Shown: positions 1-5,371 of the stretch, one piece after another
How the letters are laid out: each line of letters opens with the position of its first letter
Numbering within the stretch: the stretch's first letter is position 1
Origin: Clostridia bacterium
Lineage (GTDB): Bacteria > Bacillota_A > Clostridia > Oscillospirales > CAG-272
Direction of reading: 5' to 3'
DNA length: 5,546 nucleotides
Assembly: GCA_017454075.1 (NCBI GenBank)
Contig: JAFTDQ010000074.1
Coordinates: 1 to 5,546 of the forward strand
Position numbers and translations under genes: made by a program
The notes under the pieces: generated by a model
What the model was told of the DNA's origin: nothing
Databases searched by the model: none
Seen by the model: only the letters and a program-made list of their open reading frames with translations

Positions 1-59
1 AGTACCACGCGGTCGCGGCGCTTCTGAAACTCCTCCCGGCGAGGACCTCCAACTGGATC
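1..59. repeat. Left copy of the 59-bp terminal direct repeat
   Basis: Bases 1-59 are identical, base for base and in the same orientation, to 5488-5546. The repeat lies inside the SDR coding frame, not at a transposon end. It has no inverted-repeat structure and no integrase beside it. A perfect repeat of both contig ends is the usual sign of a circular assembly path. The length of 59 equals a k-mer size used by some de Bruijn assemblers, so it is most simply an overlap of the same bases and not two genomic copies. Confidence 0.95.
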
Positions 60-80
60 ATTTCAAAGATGTATACGTGA
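1..80 (+). CDS. SDR-family oxidoreductase, C-terminal end (5' cut by window start)
   Basis: The frame opens at base 3 and encodes about 25 residues, starting YHAVAALLKLLP and ending ...SNWIISKMYT before TGA at 78-80. The hydrophobic helix with an LLP-x-R-x-x-N-W-I-x-x-K-M-Y ending resembles, from memory, the C-terminal tail of clostridial short-chain dehydrogenase/reductases, which are NAD(P)-dependent cytoplasmic enzymes. None of the catalytic region is present here. The same frame is open at the right end of the window (5352-5546). If the contig is circular, these are two parts of one reading frame. The gene is followed by strong terminators. The family call rests on a short tail, and the substrate is unknown. 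Confidence 0.6.
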   Translation, partial: YHAVAALLKLLPARTSNWIISKMYT

Positions 81-106
81 CGAACGCTTGAAGTCAATAA
101 AGAATT

Positions 107-137
107 CCCCGCGGAGCCGATGACTCCGCGGGGTTTT
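107..137 (+). terminator. Intrinsic terminator after the SDR gene
   Basis: A perfect 10-bp stem, CCCCGCGGAG (107-116) with CTCCGCGGGG (124-133), closes a 7-base loop and is followed by TTTT. An A-rich stretch (AATAAAGAA) lies just before it. It starts 26 bases after the SDR stop, so it should end the + strand transcript. Confidence 0.88.
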
Positions 138-181
138 GCCGTCCCCGCCGGACTTGGGCGCGACGGGGAGGGGCTTCAGTG

Positions 182-223
182 AGGACCGCCGCATGAAGAC
201 ACACGAAACGCGGCGGTCCTTTT
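182..223 (+). terminator. Second hairpin with T-tract, probable back-up terminator
   Basis: An 11-bp perfect stem, AGGACCGCCGC (182-192) with GCGGCGGTCCT (210-220), encloses a 17-base loop (ATGAAGACACACGAAAC) and ends in TTTT (220-223). The T-run favours the + strand. It lies 45 bases after the first terminator with no gene between, so the two may act as a tandem terminator. The long loop and short T-run make it weaker than the first. Confidence 0.65.
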
Positions 224-237
224 GGAGAAATATCCCG

Positions 238-269
238 TCACGCGGATCGGAGAACGGTGATCCGCGTGA
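238..269 (-). terminator. Hairpin just past the stop of the dockerin-MBL gene
   Basis: An 11-bp perfect stem, TCACGCGGATC (238-248) with GATCCGCGTGA (259-269), has a 10-base loop. It begins 14 bases beyond the TAA of the - strand gene, where a terminator is expected. On the - strand it is followed by CGGGATATTTC, so the U-run is poor. It may be a weak terminator or a 3'-end-protecting hairpin. It has no T-run on the + strand. Confidence 0.6.
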
Positions 270-283
270 GGATCAAAGAGGAA

Positions 284-3200
284 TTACGCTGAGGGGCCGA
301 GAGCGCTGACGCCGCCGGCGAGGTACTGTCTTAGGAGCGAAAGGTCGACGGTGTCGATCTCGCCGCTGCCGTCGGTATCTGCCGCGTTAAGGTCGATCGT
401 GAGCCCTGAGGAACCGGCGAGGTACTGTCTCAGGAGGGAGAGGTCGACGGTGTCGATCTCGCCGCTGGCGTCGAGGTCGCCGTAGTTGAAAGTCGAGACG
501 GGATCAAATACAAACGTTTCGGTGCCGAGATAAGCGTAATACGATTCGCCGCTCGCGTGGTTTCTGAGATAGACGTTTCTTGTGTCGACAAGAACGTTTT
601 CATATTCCCTTTCGTGTGAAGTCGGGAAAAGGAGATTATCAAACCCGCCGACCCAGTCGGTGAAGTCGTTCCAGGTCGAAGCGCCGTGATGGAGCACGCT
701 GAAGTAGTCGCACCTGATATCCTCGCGGTCGTATGAAGCCATGATGAAATCCATACCCGCCTTGTAGGAGTCGCCGCCCTCGATGAAGGTCTTTGCGTCG
801 AGCGTGAATTTGTACCAGGTCGAAGAATCGTTGAAGCCGCCGTTGCCGGAATTTGCGGTGTAATCCGGATCTGAAGTATTGTCGTACCAGTATGCGATAT
901 CAGCGTCGGTAAACAGATCCTGAGACGCCATAACGTCTACGGTTACGTCGCAGAAATAATATCTTTGGCCGGTCATCGGGCGGTAGATGACGGGGGTGGC
1001 GCCCGCTGAGGTGCGAAGGGAAGCAATCGCCAGACGCTCCTGGTTAATTTGGGTATAAACGCCGCCGCTGTAATTCTTTACGGTGCTTGAGGGCTCGTTG
1101 AAGTAGAATCCCTCGAGGAAAACTCTGTCGATAAACGAAGGATCCGAACTGAAATCCATGAGAAGCCCGGAGTGATCCGCGTGCAGGTGAGTGAAGAACC
1201 ACGCCTCGATGACGGGCGTCTGTCCTGCCGAAACGTGATCCTCGAGATAAGCGATCAGACCCTCTAGATCGCCGGACTCGCCGCCGTCAACGACGATGAA
1301 ATGGGTATTTTTGAGCTGGATGACGTAGCTGTCGCCGGATTCGGTGAGTTTGAGTTGCGCAAGCGAGTTTTTATTGCCGCTGATCGCCGTGCCGCTGAAG
1401 CTGTCGTTGAGGTGGGGGCTGAGAGGCTGATCGAGCATTGCTGAAACGAAGGTAGTGCCGGAATTGTTCGCATAGTTTACGGTTACAAGAGCGTTGCTCT
1501 TTGTGAGCTGAGCAATGTAAACTCCCTTGCCGGAAGCGTTGTTTTCATAAACGAGAATGAAGCCTTCCGCTCTGAAAGCATTGACGCAGCTGTTCGCGAA
1601 CGGAACGTTCGTGCCTGTTTTGAAGACCGTGTATTCCGTGAGGCCCTTGTCCTCACCGGAGCCGGCGGAAACGCCGGCAACACTGTCGACAAGCGCCTTC
1701 ATGCTCACGACTGTGTATTGAGCGGAGTAATTCTTATTGCAGGGAGCGTAGGTGACAACGTCTCCGGTCTTGTTCCAGCCCCAGGAGCTGAAAGCCGCGC
1801 TGCCGCTGACCGACGCGCTGCAGTCGACCGTTGCCGGAGCGCCGGTCACCGCCGCCGAACCGTAAACGTCGGTCGAACCCGACGCGCCGTTTAGTTTCAG
1901 CGAGTTTTCAAAAACCACGGTCGCACCCGAAACCGAATTGCCGACAAAGGCTCCGCACCTTGCGGAAGCGGTCCTGACGAGACCGAGATTCACGCATCTG
2001 GTGAAGTTCACCGACGAGCTGCCGAGATCCGCGGAAATGTATCCGACAAACCCGGACACTAACGCATTTCCCGTGCAGGTGACGGTTCCGGTGTTGAGAC
2101 AGTCCTCAAAAGTGAGTGTCTGAGCGGCGTACGTACCTCCGACAAAAGCCGCGGCACGTTCTCTGCCGCTTTCCACAACGCCGTCGAACCAGCAGTTTTT
2201 GAAAACGGTTGCGTTGCCGGAATAGGGCTCGTCAATATAAGCGCAGAAGCCGCCGAGATACCAGTCTCCGCCGACAAATCCGCTGATATAAACGCCCTCG
2301 ATCGTTCCGTTGGTGATCCCTCTTGCAAGGAGAGCCGGATAAGCAATACCGCTGACGTTGCACGCCTCGACAAGATTGAGGTCTTTGATCTTGCCGCCGT
2401 CTGTTCCGTCGATTGATTCAAACAGACCGCCGACGCCGTTGAAATAGAGTCCTGTTATACTGTGATTCTGTCCGTCGAACGTGCCTTTAAAGGTTCCGGG
2501 ATTTGAATAGACGTTTGCGGGGGCGGAAGTCTTCATTTCTTCGGCGGTCATATCGTTGAAAACTATATCGTTGTCCAGAACGACCGTTACGCCGGAATAA
2601 TCGCTGTCAAAGTTTGCGAACGTCATAAGATCTTCGACGGTCTTGACGTGAAGTCTGCCGTCGCAGGCATAGGTGCCGTCGGTGAAGCAGGCGGGGACCG
2701 GGATGAATTTATAACCCCAGCCCGATCCGAGAGTTGAGCCGAGAGAGGCAAGATCCGCAAGCAAAACGCTCGTTACCGTTCCCGTGACCGCCGCGCTTCC
2801 GAGCACAATTCCGTCGCTTCCGACGACGGAACCGTCCAGATTGAAGAAGTTGTCAAACGTGACCGTTCCGCCGCCGACATAGCAGGTGAAACCGCCGTCG
2901 TTGTTCGGCTGGTTAGAGTGAATGTTTCCAACGTTTACGCAGCGGGTCACGGTGACGGTCTCCGTTCCGTCGTACTGACCCACAAAACCGCCCATGATAT
3001 ATCCGCTGTTGACCGTAGTGAGAGCTCCCGCGTTCAGAGAGTCGATGAAGACCGTAGTGCAGTTGCCCTTGACCTCGCCTACAAAACCGCCGACCACCTG
3101 ATTTGCGCTGACATCCCCCTGATTCATACAGGATCTGACTTCCAATGAACCGCCTAATTTTCCGCCAACAAAACCGCCTGCGTTGACGTTGCCGGTGGTT

Positions 3201-4297
3201 TTTGAACTTCTCACTGCCCCGGCGTTCAGACAGGAACCAAAGCTTATATCAAACGCGCTGAACAATCCACCGATGAAGCCGCCTATGTTTGTTCCCGCGG
3301 CGTTCACATCTCCGATGTTCGTGCACGAATCAAACGTCAATCCTTCGGAAGCGCTCGCTTCAATAGTTCCTACGAAGCCGCCGATATAACCTCCCGAACC
3401 GGTCAACGCTCCGTCGTTCACGCAACCGACAAATGATGCCGAAGTGCCGCTTCCGTAGAGGTCGCCGACGAAACCGCCGACGTAACTGGCGCCGCTCACA
3501 GCTCCGGAGTTCAGACATTCTTCAAATGACAATTCGATTCCTGTATTATACGTGAAGCCGACAAAGCCGCCGACAAGATTGCGGCCGCTCACCCGGCCGT
3601 TGTTCGTACAGGAATCGAAACTCAGATCCGATCCGCCGGTCTCTATGATCCCGATAAAGCCTCCGACGTCGTCTTTGCCGTTCACTGACCCGTTGAAAAT
3701 GCAGGAGGTGAAGGCAGCGGCGCTTCTGAGAGTGGCGACAAAACCGCCGAAATAGTTGCCGTAACCGGAGCTTGCCGCTTCAATGATACCGTCGACGCTG
3801 ACGTTTTCAAATTCCGCATAATATGATGTGACTACGGCGACGACGCCGACATAATGACCGCCCTTGAAATATGTTTCCCGGAAGCTTACGTTTTCAAATC
3901 TGCCGCCATTGACCGTATAGACAAAACCGAGGTTTCCGGTCGAAGCTGCATACAGTCCGTAAATGCCGTGACCGTTTCCGTTAAAAGTTCCGGCAAATCC
4001 CGCGTCGGAAGCGTTGACCGGCCATTCGTTGAGACCGGTGCCGTCGGCTTTCATTTCGTCGGCGGTTTTGTCGTTGAAGACTACGTCGCCGTCGAGAACG
4101 ACCTCCTCTCCGGCAAAGGTGCAGCCGTCGTGGATCTTTTCGGCAAACGCGAGAAGATCTTTTGCGTCCGAGATATGCCATTTGCCGTCAGCGCTCTTCT
4201 CCCAGCCGGACGTGGCGGTGAGTGCGCCGACTGACGTCACGGGCACGAAAGCGGCGACCATGACGAGCGCCAGAATCATACTGATGAGTTTTTTCAT
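284..4297 (-). CDS. Secreted beta-helix (GLUG-like) / MBL-fold hydrolase / type I dockerin protein
   Basis: The 1337-residue product starts at ATG 4297, preceded by GAAAGGA and followed directly by a lipoprotein-free signal peptide (MKKL, hydrophobic 4-20, likely cut after VGA at 25). Residues 38-495 and 545-800 are two blocks, each with a related head module followed by ~30-residue GGFVG repeats, which predict a right-handed beta-helix. A linker (about 850-985) leads to an MBL-fold domain (about 985-1250) with VVDGG (D1004), H1037-L-H1039-A-D1041-H1042, GGD (D1176), HHGA (H1203, H1204) and H1228. All the usual metal-ligand motifs are therefore present, in an order like that of ComEC-type MBL domains. 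Residues 1272-1331 form a type I dockerin with two calcium-binding F-hands (D1274 and D1307 begin the loops). It is exported and probably held on a cohesin-bearing scaffold. The substrate is unknown and nothing suggests antibiotic hydrolysis. It is divergent from the AraC gene. GC content is high over the whole gene, with no frameshift. Confidence 0.93.
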   Translation of the reverse strand: MKKLISMILALVMVAAFVPVTSVGALTATSGWEKSADGKWHISDAKDLLAFAEKIHDGCTFAGEEVVLDGDVVFNDKTADEMKADGTGLNEWPVNASDAGFAGTFNGNGHGIYGLYAASTGNLGFVYTVNGGRFENVSFRETYFKGGHYVGVVAVVTSYYAEFENVSVDGIIEAASSGYGNYFGGFVATLRSAAAFTSCIFNGSVNGKDDVGGFIGIIETGGSDLSFDSCTNNGRVSGRNLVGGFVGFTYNTGIELSFEECLNSGAVSGASYVGGFVGDLYGSGTSASFVGCVNDGALTGSGGYIGGFVGTIEASASEGLTFDSCTNIGDVNAAGTNIGGFIGGLFSAFDISFGSCLNAGAVRSSKTTGNVNAGGFVGGKLGGSLEVRSCMNQGDVSANQVVGGFVGEVKGNCTTVFIDSLNAGALTTVNSGYIMGGFVGQYDGTETVTVTRCVNVGNIHSNQPNNDGGFTCYVGGGTVTFDNFFNLDGSVVGSDGIVLGSAAVTGTVTSVLLADLASLGSTLGSGWGYKFIPVPACFTDGTYACDGRLHVKTVEDLMTFANFDSDYSGVTVVLDNDIVFNDMTAEEMKTSAPANVYSNPGTFKGTFDGQNHSITGLYFNGVGGLFESIDGTDGGKIKDLNLVEACNVSGIAYPALLARGITNGTIEGVYISGFVGGDWYLGGFCAYIDEPYSGNATVFKNCWFDGVVESGRERAAAFVGGTYAAQTLTFEDCLNTGTVTCTGNALVSGFVGYISADLGSSSVNFTRCVNLGLVRTASARCGAFVGNSVSGATVVFENSLKLNGASGSTDVYGSAAVTGAPATVDCSASVSGSAAFSSWGWNKTGDVVTYAPCNKNYSAQYTVVSMKALVDSVAGVSAGSGEDKGLTEYTVFKTGTNVPFANSCVNAFRAEGFILVYENNASGKGVYIAQLTKSNALVTVNYANNSGTTFVSAMLDQPLSPHLNDSFSGTAISGNKNSLAQLKLTESGDSYVIQLKNTHFIVVDGGESGDLEGLIAYLEDHVSAGQTPVIEAWFFTHLHADHSGLLMDFSSDPSFIDRVFLEGFYFNEPSSTVKNYSGGVYTQINQERLAIASLRTSAGATPVIYRPMTGQRYYFCDVTVDVMASQDLFTDADIAYWYDNTSDPDYTANSGNGGFNDSSTWYKFTLDAKTFIEGGDSYKAGMDFIMASYDREDIRCDYFSVLHHGASTWNDFTDWVGGFDNLLFPTSHEREYENVLVDTRNVYLRNHASGESYYAYLGTETFVFDPVSTFNYGDLDASGEIDTVDLSLLRQYLAGSSGLTIDLNAADTDGSGEIDTVDLSLLRQYLAGGVSALGPSA
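315..472 (-). repeat. Two near-identical DNA copies encoding the dockerin F-hands
   Basis: Bases 315-373 and 414-472 match at 55 of 59 positions with an offset of 99 bases (33 codons). Each encodes SGEIDTVDLSLLRQYLAG preceded by a D-x-D calcium loop. Dockerin halves are normally similar in protein but often drift in DNA, so this level of identity points to a recent duplication or to gene conversion. Confidence 0.9.
1898..2263 (-). repeat. Second beta-helix repeat block (about 4 repeats)
   Basis: This encodes residues about 679-800. Four repeats begin YLGGFCAYI, AAAFVGGTY, VSGFVGYIS and CGAFVGNSV. The first three are each followed by a strand ending F-x-x-C (KNC, EDC, TRC) and an x-G-x-V turn. 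In the last one the Cys is replaced (FENSLKLNG), a likely cap. It has the same pattern as the larger block upstream in the protein, but is shorter and more degenerate. Confidence 0.8.
2441..2665 (-). repeat. Second copy of the block head module (first copy at 3950-4186)
   Basis: Residues 545-619 repeat the pattern of residues 38-116. Both copies run DG-(K/R)-x-H, D-L-(x)-x-FA, VVLD-x-D-(V/I)-VFND-x-TA-(D/E)-EMK, then GTF-(N/D)-G-x-(G/N)-H and GLY. Each head is followed by its own GGFVG repeats, so the protein carries an internal duplication of a whole head-plus-repeats unit. The similarity is clear in protein and only partial in DNA, so the duplication is old. Confidence 0.82.
2819..3859 (-). 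repeat. Main beta-helix repeat block (about 11 GGFVG repeats)
   Basis: This encodes residues about 147-493. Roughly eleven units of 29-34 residues follow the pattern V-GGF-(V/I)-G, 6-9 variable residues, L-x-F-x-x-C, x-N-x-G-x-V-x-G. Clear units begin near residues 182, 210, 241, 272, 304, 337, 372, 401, 434 and 466. The Cys before N-x-G is present in most units and would form a stacked column in a beta-helix. The pattern is close to GLUG-type adhesin repeats. In DNA, the recurring (A/G)AA(A/G)CCGCC element about every 90-100 bases is the coding trace of GGF. Confidence 0.88.
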
Positions 4298-4306
4298 TTT
4301 GTTTTT

Positions 4307-4313
4307 TCCTTTC
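4307..4313 (-). promoter_or_regulatory. Ribosome binding site of the dockerin-MBL gene
   Basis: On the - strand GAAAGGA lies 9 bases before ATG 4297, inside an A-rich leader (AAAGAAAAGAAAGGAAAAAA). It supports this start codon, which is followed directly by a good signal peptide. Confidence 0.85.
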
Positions 4314-4340
4314 TTTTCTTTGTTTTTTCTGTCTATGCCG

Positions 4341-4371
4341 ATTATAATTCGATCCTACATATCATTTTACA
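4341..4371 (-). promoter_or_regulatory. Candidate promoter of the dockerin-MBL gene with weak -35
   Basis: On the - strand a perfect TATAAT occupies 4346-4341. No TTGACA-like box sits at 16-18 bases upstream; the nearest candidates are GTAAAA (18) or TGTAAA (19). A start near 4334 would give a leader of about 37 bases. A perfect -10 with a poor -35 fits a promoter that needs an activator, and the divergent AraC protein is the obvious candidate (inference). Confidence 0.55.
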
Positions 4372-4401
4372 TCAAACCCTCTGAAAAAACTATTATTCAT
4401 G

Positions 4402-4431
4402 TGTACATTTCTTGTATTTATGTTGACATTT
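4402..4431. promoter_or_regulatory. Candidate AraC-type operator half-sites
   Basis: TGTACATTT (4402-4410) and TTGACATTT (4423-4431) share 7 of 9 bases, including ACATTT, and are offset by 21 bases, two helical turns, as in many AraC-family direct-repeat sites. The right copy covers the -35 box of the AraC promoter, so binding there could repress the regulator's own gene. The region is A/T-rich and the match is short, so chance is possible. Confidence 0.3.
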
Positions 4432-4451
4432 TTGCGTTTATTTGTTAGAAT
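4423..4451 (+). promoter_or_regulatory. Sigma-A promoter of the AraC-family gene
   Basis: TTGACA (4423-4428), a 17-base spacer and TAGAAT (4446-4451) make a near-consensus vegetative promoter. A start near 4458 gives a leader of about 29 bases before ATG 4487. The regulator is therefore probably expressed without an activator. Confidence 0.82.
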
Positions 4452-4471
4452 TACTTGTATAAATAGATTTC

Positions 4472-4477
4472 AAAGGA
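4472..4477 (+). promoter_or_regulatory. Ribosome binding site of the AraC-family gene
   Basis: AAAGGA ends 9 bases before ATG 4487. It fixes that start, which also gives the expected N-terminus of the family. Confidence 0.8.
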
Positions 4478-4486
4478 TCATTAACG

Positions 4487-5263
4487 ATGAAAAACGTTTT
4501 CATAGCTTATTCGGGATTCCACAACTGCCCGCCCGATCACAAATACGGACCGGCGATCAGGGAGGTGTTTCTTCTTCACTACGTTCTGAGCGGACGCGGG
4601 GTTTTCAGCTTCCGGGGAAAGCGCTTCGAGCTGGGAGCCGGAGAGGGCTTTTTTATCTGTCCGGGCGAAGTGACCTCTTATCAGGCGGACGGGGACGATC
4701 CGTGGACTTACTTCTGGACGGGTGCGGGCAGGACGGACGAGACGGAAAGGGCGCTGAGAAATCACGGACTCGGCGACAGCTCCGGCGTTTTTCTCTTTTA
4801 TAAGGATCGGGAAGAGATAAGAACGGCTCAAAAACTTCTTCGTGCCGATCCGGCAATCAGAAATTCACAGAACAACTGGGATTTTGAGTCATCCGTTGCC
4901 CTGTTCTTTCTGGCGATCCAGTCGCTGCCGCGTGTGGTTTCCAAGCCCGCGAGCACTAATGAAATGATCCAAAAAGCGAAATTCTTCATGGAAGAGCGAT
5001 TTGCGGCGAATCTGACGGTTGAAGAAATGGCGAAACATCTTAACGTGTCGAGATCAGGTCTATATAAAATATTCATGAAAGAAACACAGAAATCCCCGCA
5101 GAGAGCGATAATAGACTTCAAGCTCGATAAGGCGCGCCGGATGATAGAAAGCGGCGAGTTCACGCTGACGCAGATAGCTCTGTCCTGCGGATTCTGCGAT
5201 CTCAGCCATTTTTACAAGGCGTATAAAGCCTATAGGGAAAGATACGATATAACCGAAAGCTGA
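4487..5263 (+). CDS. AraC/XylS-family transcriptional regulator
   Basis: The 258-residue cytoplasmic regulator has an N-terminal cupin-like ligand-binding domain (about 15-85; REVFLLHYVLSGRG at 25-38, then a glycine-rich turn and FFICPGE) and a C-terminal double helix-turn-helix (about 158-255). HTH1 is LTVEEMAKHLNVSRSGLYK at 176-194, and HTH2 is LTQIALSCGFCDLSHFYK at 227-244 with the diagnostic GF-x-D-x-SHF. Such proteins often sense sugars and regulate a neighbouring gene. Here the divergent dockerin-MBL gene is the likely target, and self-control is possible. The protein ends YRERYDITES, just where relatives continue with P-x-x-[YF]-R, so it lacks the last few residues of the signature. 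A small 3' truncation or natural variation could explain this. It is followed after 57 bases by a strong ribosome site and a tiny ORF. Confidence 0.92.
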   Translation: MKNVFIAYSGFHNCPPDHKYGPAIREVFLLHYVLSGRGVFSFRGKRFELGAGEGFFICPGEVTSYQADGDDPWTYFWTGAGRTDETERALRNHGLGDSSGVFLFYKDREEIRTAQKLLRADPAIRNSQNNWDFESSVALFFLAIQSLPRVVSKPASTNEMIQKAKFFMEERFAANLTVEEMAKHLNVSRSGLYKIFMKETQKSPQRAIIDFKLDKARRMIESGEFTLTQIALSCGFCDLSHFYKAYKAYRERYDITES

Positions 5264-5320
5264 CCGATCAAAGATCCTCACGGCTCGGCGGGAAAATATT
5301 CCTCCTGAGCGGAGGAGGAA

Positions 5321-5371
5321 ATGTTGATGTTTTTTCAGTTTCCGGTTGCAAATGAGGCAAATATCCGGTAG
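5321..5371 (+). CDS. Tiny ORF with strong Shine-Dalgarno; leader peptide or beheaded gene start
   Basis: GGAGGAGG (5311-5318) stands directly before ATG 5321, a close spacing; a second ATG at 5327 is in the same frame with a better spacing. The frame encodes MLMFFQFPVANEANIR and stops at TAG 5369-5371. An ATG in the SDR frame follows one base later (5373), so re-initiation is possible. The ribosome site is too good for random sequence. It may be the start of the gene that originally followed araC, cut by the junction with the SDR fragment, or a leader ORF. Product function is not recognised. Confidence 0.35.
   Translation: MLMFFQFPVANEANIR

Noticed and set aside
1..59. Attachment site or transposon direct repeat
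   Set aside because: The repeat falls exactly at both contig ends inside an SDR coding frame, and no integrase, transposase or terminal inverted repeat is present.
548..1345. Antibiotic-resistance metallo-beta-lactamase
   Set aside because: Only the fold and metal motifs are shared. Motif order is ComEC-like, and the domain sits in a large dockerin-bearing protein.
2970..3760. CRISPR-like spacing of a short recurring element ((A/G)AA(A/G)CCGCC about every 90-100 bases)
   Set aside because: The element is the reverse complement of codons for GGF in the beta-helix repeats. It varies at wobble positions and the stretch is one uninterrupted reading frame.
1938..4448. Several + strand ORFs of 60-144 codons, rich in Pro, Ser and Thr, opposite the large gene
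   Set aside because: They lie antisense to the repeat-coding gene, repeat its pattern, and have no ribosome sites or recognisable domains. They are shadows of high-GC codon use.
4399..4803. + strand ORF of 134 codons overlapping the start of araC
   Set aside because: It is out of frame with a clear AraC-family protein, begins upstream of that gene's promoter elements and gives an arginine-rich sequence without a fold signature.
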